A stretch of DNA of 64,000 nt from Alphaproteobacteria bacterium (GTDB lineage: Bacteria > Pseudomonadota > Alphaproteobacteria > Ferrovibrionales > Ferrovibrionaceae): NCBI GenBank assembly GCA_017307375.1, contig JAFKFH010000003.1, positions 558,001-622,000 of the forward strand, given 5' to 3'. A model generated the notes under the pieces. That model saw only the letters and a list, made by a program, of their open reading frames with translations, was not told the DNA's origin and did no database searches. Both the position numbers and the translations under genes were made by a program. Positions 26,572-35,095 of the stretch are shown piece by piece. Positions within the stretch are counted from its first letter, which is position 1, and each line of letters starts with the position of its first letter.

Positions 26572-27227
26572 CGCGTGACCTCGACTTTCTTCTCGATGCG
26601 GCCGAGGCCGAATTCCAGCACGGCGTTCAGGCCATAGTAGAGCGCCGCGGCGGTGATGTAGAATTCGAACGGCCGGAAGGTTTCGGATATGGCGAGCTGC
26701 GAGGCATGCACCAGCTCGGCCACGCCGATCACCGAGACCAGCGCCGATTCCTTCAGCAGCGCGATCAGGTTGTTGCCCAGCGGCGGGATCACGTTGCGGA
26801 TCGCCTGGGGCACGACGACATGACGAAAGCTCTGATAGCGGCTCAGCCCGAGGCTGCGCGCGCCTTCGTTCTGTCCGGGATCGACCGCGACGATCGCGGC
26901 CCGGATCACGTCGGCGTTGTAGACGGCGAAATGCAGTCCCAGCCCGATGATGCCGGCAGCCAGGGCCGGGATATCGATGCCGATCTGCACCAGTCCGAAA
27001 TAGATCAGGAACAGTTGCAGCAGCAACGGCGTGCCCATGAACAGCCAGGCGACGAACCTGACCGGCAGCCGGATCGGCCACGGCGCGTAGAGGGCGGCCA
27101 GGGCAAAGCCGATGCCGCCGAAGAAGGCCAGCACGGCCGCAGCCGCGGTCAGGAATGCCGTCCACCCGGTGCCGATCAGCAGGATGTTCCAGTAGTCCGC
27201 GACGACGGTAAAATCGAGACCCCGCAT
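26568..27227 (-). CDS. Polar amino-acid ABC importer permease (second)
   Basis: A 219-aa inner-membrane permease of the HisM/GlnP group. It has about five hydrophobic helices and the EAA loop [20 protein letters not shown], followed by [20 protein letters not shown], characteristic of the His/Glu/Gln permease family. ATG 27225-27227 shares a base with the stop of the first permease (TGATG), and its own stop overlaps the ATPase start. The two permeases should form a heterodimer. Confidence 0.94.
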   Translation of the reverse strand: MRGLDFTVVADYWNILLIGTGWTAFLTAAAAVLAFFGGIGFALAALYAPWPIRLPVRFVAWLFMGTPLLLQLFLIYFGLVQIGIDIPALAAGIIGLGLHFAVYNADVIRAAIVAVDPGQNEGARSLGLSRYQSFRHVVVPQAIRNVIPPLGNNLIALLKESALVSVIGVAELVHASQLAISETFRPFEFYITAAALYYGLNAVLEFGLGRIEKKVEVTR

Positions 27228-27874
27228 CAGCGCACCGCGAACCGGCCGTCGATCCAGGCGATCGCCCTGGCCGTCGCGTGGATGACGAGCAGATAGAGCG
27301 CCGCGGCGATGGCGAACATCTCGAATGGCTTGTAGGTCGAGCCGATATAACGCTGCGCGGTATAGGTCAGCTCGACCACCGAGATCGCCGAGACCAGCGC
27401 CGATCCCTTGATCAGCGCGATCGCATTGACGCCCAGCGGCCGGATCATCAGCCGCGCCGCCTGGGGCAGCACGACCTTGCGCAGGGCTTGAAAGCGGCTG
27501 AGGCCGAGGCTGCGCGCCGCCTCCGCCTGGCCGCGATCGACCGAGAGCAGGGCGCCGCGGATCGTCTCGGTCATGTAGGCGCCGATATTGACCCCGAGGC
27601 CGATGACGCCGGCGGCGAAGGGGTCGAGGTTGATGCCGACCTGCGGGCCGCCGAAATAGAGCACGAACAATTGGATCAGCGCCGGCGTGCCGCGGAAGAC
27701 GCTTACATAGACGGTGCCGATCGCCGCCAGGACGGGGTGGCGCGACAGGCGTGCCGCGGCCCCCAACCCGGCCAGGACCAGGCCGAGGGCCAGCGCCAGG
27801 AACGAGATCCGCACGGTCAGCCACGCCGCCTCGACGAAGAACGGCGCGACCTTGACCATCAGGGCGAAATCCAT
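27227..27874 (-). CDS. Polar amino-acid ABC importer permease (first)
   Basis: A 215-aa permease homologous to its neighbour. The EAA loop is [20 protein letters not shown], followed by [20 protein letters not shown]. The N-terminal segment has the family pattern [20 protein letters not shown]. It begins 26 bases after the binding-protein stop (27901). Together with the second permease, the ATPase and the binding protein it makes a complete importer for a polar amino acid or amino-acid-like amide. Confidence 0.94.
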   Translation of the reverse strand: MDFALMVKVAPFFVEAAWLTVRISFLALALGLVLAGLGAAARLSRHPVLAAIGTVYVSVFRGTPALIQLFVLYFGGPQVGINLDPFAAGVIGLGVNIGAYMTETIRGALLSVDRGQAEAARSLGLSRFQALRKVVLPQAARLMIRPLGVNAIALIKGSALVSAISVVELTYTAQRYIGSTYKPFEMFAIAAALYLLVIHATARAIAWIDGRFAVR

Positions 27875-27900
27875 GGCGCTGGTACCCGATCAGATGGCGA

Positions 27901-28674
27901 TCAGCGGATGTCGCTGCCGACCCACTGCATCGCGATCTTGTTGTAGGTGCCGTCGGCCATCATCTCGTCCAGTGCCTTCTGCATCGCCTTGGCCAGATCG
28001 GGGTTGTCCTTGCGGATGGCGATGCCGATGGCGACCGAGCCGCCCTCGATGCCGGGGGTGTCGAGCTGGCGGATCTTCTCGCCGCTTTCCTTGACCGCGA
28101 CGCGGATCGGGATGTTGTCGACGACGATGGCGTCGATGCGGCCGGCCTTCAGCTCCAGCAGCAGCTCGGGCAGGCCCTTGTAGGTGCGGATGGTCCAGCC
28201 GCCCTGGTCGCGGGCCCATTTCTCATGGGTTTCGCCCAGCGTCACGCCGATGGTCTTGCCCTTGAGGTCGGCCATGGTCTTGACCGCCGAAGCCTCGGCG
28301 ACGAAGACGCCGCGGCCGGCATGGTAATAGGGGCCGACAAAGTCGACGACCTTCTGGCGCGCCTCGGTGATGGTCATCGAGCCGACGATGGTGTCGTATT
28401 TCTTGGCGAGCAGGCCGGCGATGATGCCGTCCCAGGCCGTCGTCACGATCTCGCCCTTGACGCCGATGCGCCGGGCGATTTCCTGGCCGATCGAGGCGTC
28501 GAAGCCGACGACCTCGTTCTTGTCGTTGACGAAGTTGAACGGGGGATAGGCACCGGTCATCGCGATCTTCATCACCCCGGCCTTCTTGATGTCGGCCAGT
28601 TCGTCGGCCTGGGCGGGGGCCGCCACCGCGATCAGCGCCGCGAGCGCCAATCCGAGCGAAAACAGCGTCTTCAT
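27901..28674 (-). CDS. Periplasmic amino-acid-binding protein (SBP_bac_3)
   Basis: A 257-aa periplasmic binding protein with a Sec signal peptide (about 1-23, ending AAPAQA). Family 3 motifs: KIAMTGAYPPFNFVND, VVGFDASIGQEIARRIGV, WDGIIAGLLAKKYDTIVGSM, ITEARQKVVDFVGPYY and AIVVDNIPIRVAVKESG. The ARQKVVDF-type arginine usually holds the ligand carboxylate, so the ligand is probably an amino acid. A strong AGGAGGAGG stands eight bases before ATG 28672-28674. It is the first gene of the cluster, divergent from a LysR regulator. Confidence 0.93.
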   Translation of the reverse strand: MKTLFSLGLALAALIAVAAPAQADELADIKKAGVMKIAMTGAYPPFNFVNDKNEVVGFDASIGQEIARRIGVKGEIVTTAWDGIIAGLLAKKYDTIVGSMTITEARQKVVDFVGPYYHAGRGVFVAEASAVKTMADLKGKTIGVTLGETHEKWARDQGGWTIRTYKGLPELLLELKAGRIDAIVVDNIPIRVAVKESGEKIRQLDTPGIEGGSVAIGIAIRKDNPDLAKAMQKALDEMMADGTYNKIAMQWVGSDIR

Positions 28675-28725
28675 CCTCTCAACCTCCTCCTGTCAGATCG
28701 GAGAATGCTTGCTTTCGGGGCATCA

Positions 28726-28736
28726 TTTGCCAAATA
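28726..28736. promoter_or_regulatory. Candidate LysR-type operator
   Basis: ATTTG-C-CAAAT is an exact palindrome in the AT-rich centre of the 94-bp divergent region between the binding-protein gene and the LysR gene. LysR regulators bind AT-rich dyads of T-N11-A form between divergent promoters. It lies about 33 bp before the LysR start and about 52 bp before the importer start. Confidence 0.4.
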
Positions 28737-28768
28737 GATAATGGAAATAGCGATCATCGGTTTATGGA

Positions 28769-29770
28769 ATGACAAGACGCGCCGAACGCCTGGCCTGGGA
28801 TCTCGACTGGAACCTGCTGCGCACCTTCATGGTGATCGTCGAGGAGCAGTCGATCACGGCGGCCGCCGACCGGCTGGGCCTGAAGCAGCCGACCTTGAGC
28901 AATGCGCTGCGGCGGCTGGAGGACCGGCTGGGCCGTCGGCTGATCGAGCGCAAGCCGAACCAGTTCCGCGTCACCGCGGTCGGGCGGCTGCTGTATCAGG
29001 AATGCGTCGAGCTGTTCGGCACGGTCTCGCGCCTGCCGATCCTGCTGCGCGACGTGGAGGACGAGATCTCGGGCCATGTCGCGATCGCGCTGGCGAGCCA
29101 CGTGGTGTCGCCGGTGCTGGACGACGCGCTGGCCGATTTTCACCAGGCGCATCCGAAGGCGAGCTTCAAGATCGCGGTTTCGACCAGCCAGGATGTGGCG
29201 ACCGCCGTCGCCCAGAAGCGGGCCTCATTCGGCCTCTGCCTGGTCCATACCGAGGATCCGCGGCTGACCTACGAGGTGGCCTATCGTGAATTCTTCGGCT
29301 TTTTCTGTGGGCCGAAACATCGTCTTTTCGGGCGACAGGGGTTGAGCCTCGGGGATCTGCGGGGCGAGACGTCGGTGTCGTTCCAGACCGACCATCCCGC
29401 CGATGCCCTCCGCCGGGTGGCGCTGCTGCGGGCACAGGCGCAACTCGACGAGGGTGTCATAGGCGTCTCGTCGAGCCTGGAGGAAGTCCGGCGGATGATC
29501 GTGGCGGGGCTGGGCCTCGGGCCCCTGCCCCTGCATGTCGCCGCCCGCGACGAACGCGACGGCCTGTTGTGGCGTTTGCCGCCCTATGACGATCCGCCGG
29601 CGGTCGACATCTATCTGGTCGCGCACCCGCAGGCGAACCTGAACCGGGCAGAGGCCGGCCTGCTGGCGTTGCTGCGCCGGCGGATCGCCACGCTGCCGCT
29701 GGCCCGGCGAACCTACGGGCCGGATCCGGCGGCGGCCGCTGCGGGTGGCTTTCCGCTTATTTCACGCTGA
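28769..29770 (+). CDS. LysR-family transcriptional regulator
   Basis: A 333-aa LysR regulator. The N-terminal winged helix reads LDWNLLRTFMVIVEEQSITA, then RLGLKQPTLSNALRRLEDRL and GRRLIERKPNQFRVTAVG. The C-terminal co-inducer domain is of the periplasmic-binding fold (SGHVAIALASHVVSPVLDD, IVAGLGLGPLPLHVAARDE). The co-inducer is usually a pathway intermediate. It faces the importer and catabolic cluster at 28674-20039 and probably controls it. The C-terminal 30 residues are an Arg/Ala-rich tail beyond the usual family length (about 300). Confidence 0.92.
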   Translation: MTRRAERLAWDLDWNLLRTFMVIVEEQSITAAADRLGLKQPTLSNALRRLEDRLGRRLIERKPNQFRVTAVGRLLYQECVELFGTVSRLPILLRDVEDEISGHVAIALASHVVSPVLDDALADFHQAHPKASFKIAVSTSQDVATAVAQKRASFGLCLVHTEDPRLTYEVAYREFFGFFCGPKHRLFGRQGLSLGDLRGETSVSFQTDHPADALRRVALLRAQAQLDEGVIGVSSSLEEVRRMIVAGLGLGPLPLHVAARDERDGLLWRLPPYDDPPAVDIYLVAHPQANLNRAEAGLLALLRRRIATLPLARRTYGPDPAAAAAGGFPLISR

Positions 29771-29818
29771 AGTGTAATACTATTACGGCGTGTGACAAGG
29801 CCGCGCGCGCGACGGCGA

Positions 29819-29998
29819 TCAGATCAGCCGGCGGGCGCCGGGCAGCGGGATGCCGTCGAACGAGATCCGCACGGGCTGCTCGGGTTCGACGCTTTCCGGG
29901 GCCTGTTCGATCCAGCGGCCACGGATCAGCTTGAAGACCACCTGCGCCTCGTCATCGGCAGAGCCGACCGACAGTTCCGTTTCGCGTGCGTCCTTCAT
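29819..29998 (-). CDS. Small hypothetical protein, 59 aa
   Basis: A short protein starting at ATG 29996-29998, eight bases after a CGGAG on the minus strand. The sequence looks protein-like, with a charged start and a C-terminal beta pattern ending VRISFDGIPLPGARRLI. It has no membrane segment or known motif. A start nine codons further upstream is possible but has a poorer ribosome-binding site. It stands between the LysR gene and the OmpR-type regulator and could be a separate small gene. I do not recognise it. Confidence 0.5.
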   Translation of the reverse strand: MKDARETELSVGSADDEAQVVFKLIRGRWIEQAPESVEPEQPVRISFDGIPLPGARRLI

Positions 29999-30121
29999 GC
30001 GCAGACTCCGTACCCCGGGCTTCAAGGCGCAGCAGTGGTCTCACCGCGCTGTTTGAAGAGTCGTCCAAACTGACGGCAGTCGCAAGAAACGGACGGTGAC
30101 AAATGGGAACGAACTTGTTCC

Positions 30122-30880
30122 TTATGGAACGGCACGTGCCGTGCGGCGGTCCACATGTACCCGCTTTACGGGTGCGGCGAAGACGAGGCCGACGGCCTTC
30201 ATCGTCTGGACCGGCAGGGCGACGCCGGTCTCGACCAGGGTCTTCTGGCGCAGCCGCCGCAACGAGGCGTCGAGGCCGCGGCTTTCCGGGCCGAGATCGT
30301 CGTAACCAAGTTCCGCGGCCAGCACCTGGCGCGAGACCGCGACCCCCGGCTGGCGGACGAGGCAATCGAGCAATTGGCTCTCCTTGCCGGTCAGCGCCAC
30401 GACGCGGCCGTTCGGGGCCACCAGCCGCCAGGTCTGCTGGTCGAAGGTCCACTGGTCGCCGGTCGCCATCGGCCCGTCGGCGCGGGTGCCGCGATCGCCC
30501 TGGACCCGGCGGTGCAGGTTGCGGGCGGCGGCGACCAGTTCCTCGCAATCGACCGGCTTGACGAAATAGAGATCGGCGCCGACCTCGAAACCGCGCAGGC
30601 GGTCGGCCGGGGTGCCGCGGCCGGTGACGATGATGATGCCCATGCTGGTGCGCTGGCTGAGGAAATCGGCGATCTGGGTGCCGTCGGTATCCGGCAGGTT
30701 CAGGTCGATCACCGCCAGGTCGAACTCGGCCACCGCCATTTCGCGGTAGAACGCCATCCCCGATTCGACCGAGGTGACCGCGAAATCGGCCAGGCGCAGG
30801 TAATCGGCGATCGCCTCGCGCAGGTCCGGGTCGTCCTCGACCAGGATGACGCTGATAGGCGATGTAAGGACGTCCGTCAT
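30122..30880 (-). CDS. OmpR/PhoB-type response regulator
   Basis: A 252-aa response regulator. The receiver domain starts ISVILVEDDPDLREAIADYL; the acceptor is Asp59 in LAVIDLNLPDTDG, the switch Thr is in IIIVTGRG and the Lys in LYFVKPVDCEEL. A winged-helix DNA-binding domain follows from about residue 150 (VVALTGKESQLLDCLVRQPG, RGLDASLRRLRQKTL). It is divergent from the sensor kinase at 30981 across 100 bp, which makes the two a likely cognate pair. The targets are unknown; autoregulation of the divergent region is plausible. Confidence 0.93.
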   Translation of the reverse strand: MTDVLTSPISVILVEDDPDLREAIADYLRLADFAVTSVESGMAFYREMAVAEFDLAVIDLNLPDTDGTQIADFLSQRTSMGIIIVTGRGTPADRLRGFEVGADLYFVKPVDCEELVAAARNLHRRVQGDRGTRADGPMATGDQWTFDQQTWRLVAPNGRVVALTGKESQLLDCLVRQPGVAVSRQVLAAELGYDDLGPESRGLDASLRRLRQKTLVETGVALPVQTMKAVGLVFAAPVKRVHVDRRTARAVP

Positions 30881-30980
30881 GATGCCTTGATGCCGCGCGT
30901 TGGATCGTTACGCTTAAGGTGCCTCTGCCGCTTGCTATAGTGCAAGCGTTCGATTTTCGCTCAGGGAAGTTAGACCGACG

Positions 30981-32999
30981 ATGCCGATCCCTGTGCGGGC
31001 CGGAATTCTGGCCCGCCTTCTTGCCCTGGTATTCTTCGTCTGGGTCGGACCGGCCGCGGCGGCCGAGACGGTGCGCTTCGCCGATGCCGACGGGGCGGTG
31101 TCGCTGGCCGGTCGTCTCGACTACCTGCGCGATCCGACCGGGCAGCTCGGCATCGGCGACATCGCTTTCGGGAACGTGGCGGCCGGCTTCGTCACCCCGC
31201 CCGGGCTGTTCAACCTCGGCTACACCGCCGATGCGGTGTGGCTGCGCTTCACCATCGAGCGGCGGCAGCCGGCAGGGCGCGAACTCTACCTTCAGTTCCT
31301 GCCGAATTTCCTGACCCATGTCGATGTCTTCGAACCGCTGGTCGACCGCCCGGCAACCACGGCGGATTTCCGCCACCTGGTGCTGGATGCCGCCGGGCGG
31401 ACCGATCAGCGGCCCTATGTGACGATCGAGCGGGTCCTGGCGATCGAGCCGCCCGACGGCGCCGCCCGCACCTACTATGCCCGCGTGGTCTCGCTCGGTT
31501 CGCTGCCGCTGCGGGTCGATCTGCGCTCGTCCGCCGACCGGGCCTGGCATGCCGCGCTGACGATGAGCTTCTCGGCGGCCTACCAGGGGCTGACGCTGGT
31601 CGTCGTGCTGGTCAACATCGTCTTCTTCGTCGTCGCCCAGGCGCGGGTCTATCTGTTCTACGCCGGCTATGTCGCCTGTCTCGCCGCCCTCAATTTCGCC
31701 GCGGGCGGTTTCATCCGGATCTTCCTGCCGCAGCTCGATGCCGGCGAGATCCAGCTCGCCCTTACCGTCCCGGTCGCGCTGCAGACGGTGATGGCGGCCC
31801 TGTTCGTGCGCGACCTGCTCGAGGTGCCGGCCCGCTATCACCGGGTCGACGGCATCATGCGCGTGATCGCCGTGCTCGGCGTGGTCGCGACGATGCTGAC
31901 GGTCGCGGGCTGGTTCCAGCAGATTGCGGTCCTGCAGGCGGTCGTCCAGCTGATCCTGACGCTGACGACCTTTCTCGTCAGCCTCGACCTGATCCGCCGC
32001 CGCGCGCCGCAGGCCATTCCGCTGTTCATCGGCCTGTCGCCGCTGTTCGTCGGGGTCACCTTCGCCCTTTTGCGCGCGCTGGGCCTGGTGCCGCAGAGCG
32101 AATTGGCCGACTACACCTTCCAGGTCACCACGCTTGCCCATGTGGTGCTGATGAACATCGTGCTGGGCGGCCGCCTCAAGCTGTCCCAGTCGATGGAAAT
32201 GGCGGCGGCGCGCCAGTCGGAACAGCGCGCGCGATCGCTGGCGGCCGAGCGGACGGCCGATCTCGACGCCGCCCGCCGCGACGCCGAGGCGGCGCTGGCG
32301 GCCGAGCGCGAGGCGCAGACCGAACAGGTGCGCCTGATCGACCTGATCGCCCATCAGTACCGCACGCCGCTCGCCATCATCGCCAATACCGCCCAGTCGC
32401 TGCGGCTGTCGCTGTCGTCGGGCGACCACGGCAATGCCGAACGGGTCGAGCGCATCATCCGCGCGGTGCGGCGGCTGGCCGACACGCTCGACGTGGCGCT
32501 GCATCCGGACCGGGTCGAACCGCACGAGGCGCGGCCCGACCGCCGTCGGGTTCAGTTGCAGCCGCTGATCGCGACGACGGTCCAGCGCGCCCGCGACGGC
32601 CATCCGACCCGCGAAATCCGCCTCGTGCTGCCGCCCGATGCCGAGACGCTCGCCATCGATGCCGACCCCCAGCTGATCGATATCGCGCTGACCAACCTGG
32701 TCGACAATGCGATGAAATTCTCGAACGGCACGCCGGTCTCGATCACCGTTGCCGCCAGCCAGGGACGGGTGGCGTTGAATGTCAGCGACCGTGGGATCGG
32801 CATTCCGGAAGACGAGCTGCACGAAGTCTTCCGCAAGTTCTTCCGTGCCGCCAACGCGTCCGACCGTCCGGGCATGGGCATCGGCCTCAGGCTTGCCCGC
32901 CAGATCGTGCAGAACCACGGGGGCGACATCAGCCTGCGCAGCCGGGTCGGCGTCGGCACGACCGTGACGATCGACCTGCCTTTGTCGCCAGCCGACTAG
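30981..32999 (+). CDS. 7TMR-DISM sensor histidine kinase
   Basis: A 672-aa membrane kinase. A signal peptide (about 1-27, ending AAAAE) precedes a periplasmic 7TMR-DISMED2 beta domain (about 35-165, with YTADAVWLRFTIERR). Seven hydrophobic helices (about 185-395) and a coiled coil (about 400-445) follow. HisKA has the H-box IDLIAHQYRTPLAII (His458) and HATPase has TNLVDNAMKFSN, DRGIGIPEDEL and GMGIGLRLARQIV. The DISMED2 module is thought to bind carbohydrate-like ligands. It probably phosphorylates the divergent OmpR-type regulator at 30122. Confidence 0.93.
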   Translation: MPIPVRAGILARLLALVFFVWVGPAAAAETVRFADADGAVSLAGRLDYLRDPTGQLGIGDIAFGNVAAGFVTPPGLFNLGYTADAVWLRFTIERRQPAGRELYLQFLPNFLTHVDVFEPLVDRPATTADFRHLVLDAAGRTDQRPYVTIERVLAIEPPDGAARTYYARVVSLGSLPLRVDLRSSADRAWHAALTMSFSAAYQGLTLVVVLVNIVFFVVAQARVYLFYAGYVACLAALNFAAGGFIRIFLPQLDAGEIQLALTVPVALQTVMAALFVRDLLEVPARYHRVDGIMRVIAVLGVVATMLTVAGWFQQIAVLQAVVQLILTLTTFLVSLDLIRRRAPQAIPLFIGLSPLFVGVTFALLRALGLVPQSELADYTFQVTTLAHVVLMNIVLGGRLKLSQSMEMAAARQSEQRARSLAAERTADLDAARRDAEAALAAEREAQTEQVRLIDLIAHQYRTPLAIIANTAQSLRLSLSSGDHGNAERVERIIRAVRRLADTLDVALHPDRVEPHEARPDRRRVQLQPLIATTVQRARDGHPTREIRLVLPPDAETLAIDADPQLIDIALTNLVDNAMKFSNGTPVSITVAASQGRVALNVSDRGIGIPEDELHEVFRKFFRAANASDRPGMGIGLRLARQIVQNHGGDISLRSRVGVGTTVTIDLPLSPAD

Positions 33000-33012
33000 C
33001 GACGGTCCGGGG

Positions 33013-33747
33013 TCAGGGTCGCGCGGCGGCGTAGGTGTCGACGATACGCCGGTTGGTGCCGTCGGCAGTCATTGCCGCCAGGGCCTGGGCAAGACGGTCG
33101 CGCTGGGGCCATAGCGGGCTGTCCCGATTGACGAAGAACGCCGAGTTCAGTTCCAGCACCGGAATCAGTCCGCCGAAATCGGCGCGCCGATAGTTGTACT
33201 CGGCAAGGCTGGCCCGGAACACGACATCGGCCATGAACCAGCCGTCCAGCCGGCCGGCCGCCAGCATGCGCAGGCCTTCCTCGATGCCGCCGACGGTCAC
33301 GGCCTCGACCTTGCGCTGGACCGCCTGCGGCAGCAGCACGCGCAGCGATTCGACCAGCCCGACCTGGCGTCCGAGATAGGCATCGACGCTGGTCGCGTCG
33401 CGACCGGCCTGCTGGACCAGGACGATATGATAGGTCATCAGGACGCCGAGCCGGTCGTATGGCGGCGGCACTTCGGCCGCCCCGGCAAGCAGCGCGGCGG
33501 TGTAGTCGCGGTTGTTAGCCTGTTCATGTGCCAGCCGGCGGCGCGGCATCAGGTCGACGCGCACGGGGATACCGGCGCGGCGGCCCAGTTCATCGATCAA
33601 CTCGATGCTGACCCCGGCGGGCTTGCCCTGCGCGTCCATATAACCCCAGGGCGCCTGGTCGAGCAGCGGCAGATAGATCTCGGCCGCCTCGGCGGGCGCC
33701 GTCAGCAGCAGGGTAAGCCCGAGGCCCAGCCGTCTCAACCACGCCAT
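33013..33747 (-). CDS. Periplasmic substrate-binding protein (SBP_bac_3-like), orphan
   Basis: A 244-aa secreted binding protein with a signal peptide (about 1-21, ending APAEAAE). It carries loose family 3 features: LPLLDQAPWGYMDAQGKPAG, VSIELIDELGRRAGIPVRV, and a C-terminal ALAAMTADGTNRRIVDTY. No importer gene adjoins it, so it may serve a distant importer or act as a sensor partner. It converges on the 7TMR-DISM kinase and lies beside it, which allows (not proves) a role in ligand presentation. A GGAGAG precedes ATG 33745-33747. Confidence 0.8.
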   Translation of the reverse strand: MAWLRRLGLGLTLLLTAPAEAAEIYLPLLDQAPWGYMDAQGKPAGVSIELIDELGRRAGIPVRVDLMPRRRLAHEQANNRDYTAALLAGAAEVPPPYDRLGVLMTYHIVLVQQAGRDATSVDAYLGRQVGLVESLRVLLPQAVQRKVEAVTVGGIEEGLRMLAAGRLDGWFMADVVFRASLAEYNYRRADFGGLIPVLELNSAFFVNRDSPLWPQRDRLAQALAAMTADGTNRRIVDTYAAARP

Positions 33748-33806
33748 TCCGCTCTCTCCACTCGCCGGCACGACCCTAGCGGAAAGGAGGGGGCTGGAGA
33801 AGCCGT

Positions 33807-34112
33807 TCAGGCCTTGACGTCGGTAAAGAAGCCGGCCTGCTTCTGGCTGTCCTTCTCGATCTTTTCCTTCATGCGCCGGGTGATCTCCTCCTCGACGGCC
33901 TTGCGCTTGTCGGGGTCCATCGCCGCGAGCCCTTCTTCGGTCAGGCCCATCGAATTCAACAGATCCTCGCGAAAGCGTTCGGCCGGCGTCTTGCGGGCAT
34001 AGGCGAGGAACTTGTCCTCGACCGAGGTGCCGACCTTGTCCTTCGAGGACTGGCTGACGCCGCCATAGCCGTAGCCCGGCGAGCCGTTGCCGGAAATGCC
34101 TGGAACCGACAT
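33807..34112 (-). CDS. Small conserved-type hypothetical protein, 101 aa
   Basis: A 101-aa soluble protein. The first 30 residues are Gly/Ser-rich and disordered. The remainder is a charged helical domain, KFLAYARKTPAERFREDLLN then GLTEEGLAAMDPDKRKAVEE, ending in a Lys/Glu-rich amphipathic helix. The pattern looks like that of a conserved alphaproteobacterial hypothetical protein, but I cannot name its function. It is 59 bp upstream of the binding-protein gene on the same strand. Confidence 0.75.
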   Translation of the reverse strand: MSVPGISGNGSPGYGYGGVSQSSKDKVGTSVEDKFLAYARKTPAERFREDLLNSMGLTEEGLAAMDPDKRKAVEEEITRRMKEKIEKDSQKQAGFFTDVKA

Positions 34113-34213
34113 TGGAGATATCCCTGTACGAAGTCACGTTTGCGCCTATCGACACGCAAACGACGTGCCACGGCGGTATCCAGGGATTTCCTAAGATTCG
34201 TCGCCGCTGGCCC

Positions 34214-34249
34214 TGCCGCGAACCCGGCAGAACTTGCCGGGTGGCGGCA
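34214..34249 (-). terminator. Hairpin terminator candidate after the TetR gene
   Basis: A two-tier hairpin: outer arms TGCCGC (34214-34219) and GCGGCA (34244-34249), inner arms ACCCGGCA (34222-34229) and TGCCGGGT (34235-34242), with a five-base loop. It stands one base beyond the TetR stop (34251-34253). There is no strong T-run, so rho assistance may be needed. The 138-bp gap 34113-34250 holds nothing else that I can recognise. Confidence 0.45.
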
Positions 34250-34250
34250 T

Positions 34251-35009
34251 TTACGACCGGGCGGCTGCCGACGCGGCGGCCAGCAGGTCTGATGGCACGT
34301 CGCGGCCGTAAAGGCCGCGATACCACAGGATGGCGATGTTCTCGGCCACGGCTTCCGGATCGGCCGCAAACGCCGCGATCGCCGGTTCGGAAGCGCCGAA
34401 GATCTTGCGCAGCAATTCGTCGATCAGGCTCATCATCCCGTAGACCGCCAGCAGCGCGCGCCCGCGATCGGGAAAGGGCAGGGTCAGGCCCTGCCGGTCG
34501 GCGCTGTCAAGCACGCGGCGCGCCAGGCCCTCGTCGGACTGCCGCCCGATCGCGGCGAAGGCCTCGTCCTCGTGCTTGACCAGCAGGAGGCAATGAAACA
34601 ACCCCACATTGTGCCGATAGACATGCACGTAATTGAGGGTCGCGCGGTAGATGCGGCCATAGGGCTCGGTCGGCCGCGGCCCCGGCGGGCGCATCTGCCT
34701 GATCGCCCCCAGAAACCCCTGAAGAACGCTAAGCGCGATTTCGCGCTTGCTCGGGTAGTACCGATAGAATGTGCCGTAGGCACTGCCGGCACGCTTGGTT
34801 ATTGCGGTCACCGTGAGGTCGCGATAGCTGCCCTCGTTCAGCAGTTCGGCGGCGGCGATCTCGAGCTTGATCCGCGTACGCTCGGTCTTGCGGGCATCGA
34901 CGGCAGCCGCCAGGCGCGCCGCCAGGAAAGTCGAATATCTCAGATCCCGCATGTCGTTCCGTGAACCCCCGTCCTGCGGGAGATTAGCAGCGGGTTCGCC
35001 CGTGGTCAT
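34251..35009 (-). CDS. TetR/AcrR-family transcriptional regulator
   Basis: A 252-aa TetR regulator. A basic N-terminal extension of about 45 residues precedes the helix-turn-helix (IAAAELLNEGSYRDLTVTAI, then TKRAGSAYGTFYRYYPSKRE). A ligand-binding all-alpha domain follows. It is divergent from the Pot-type importer, acyl-CoA ligase and crotonase operon, so an acyl-CoA or the imported acid is the likely effector (inference). GAGGGTGAC directly precedes ATG 35007-35009; an internal ATG at 34950-34952 is an alternative start. Confidence 0.92.
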   Translation of the reverse strand: MTTGEPAANLPQDGGSRNDMRDLRYSTFLAARLAAAVDARKTERTRIKLEIAAAELLNEGSYRDLTVTAITKRAGSAYGTFYRYYPSKREIALSVLQGFLGAIRQMRPPGPRPTEPYGRIYRATLNYVHVYRHNVGLFHCLLLVKHEDEAFAAIGRQSDEGLARRVLDSADRQGLTLPFPDRGRALLAVYGMMSLIDELLRKIFGASEPAIAAFAADPEAVAENIAILWYRGLYGRDVPSDLLAAASAAARS

Positions 35010-35036
35010 GTCACCCTCGCAAGTAGGCTTGACGAA

Positions 35037-35064
35037 AAAATGATATCGATGTCACTATCATTTT
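35037..35064. promoter_or_regulatory. Operator with perfect 9-bp inverted repeat between TetR gene and importer operon
   Basis: AAAATGATA (35037-35045) and TATCATTTT (35056-35064) form an exact inverted repeat with a 10-bp spacer. Inside it TGATATCGATGTCA (35041-35054) is itself a near palindrome centred on ATCGAT. A TTGACG hexamer (35029-35034) next to it could be a -35 box for the rightward operon. Nested palindromes between a TetR gene and its divergent operon are the expected architecture for autoregulation and repression. Confidence 0.7.
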
Positions 35065-35095
35065 AGATCGGGCCAGACAGGGGAGCAAGCCGGGG

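Noticed and set aside
29952-32918. A 988-codon open frame on the minus strand across the 7TMR-DISM kinase and beyond
   Set aside because: It lies antisense to the kinase and overlaps the response regulator. Its translation is a monotonous Arg/Gln/Asp/His-rich mix without domains, typical of the complementary frame of GC-rich genes.
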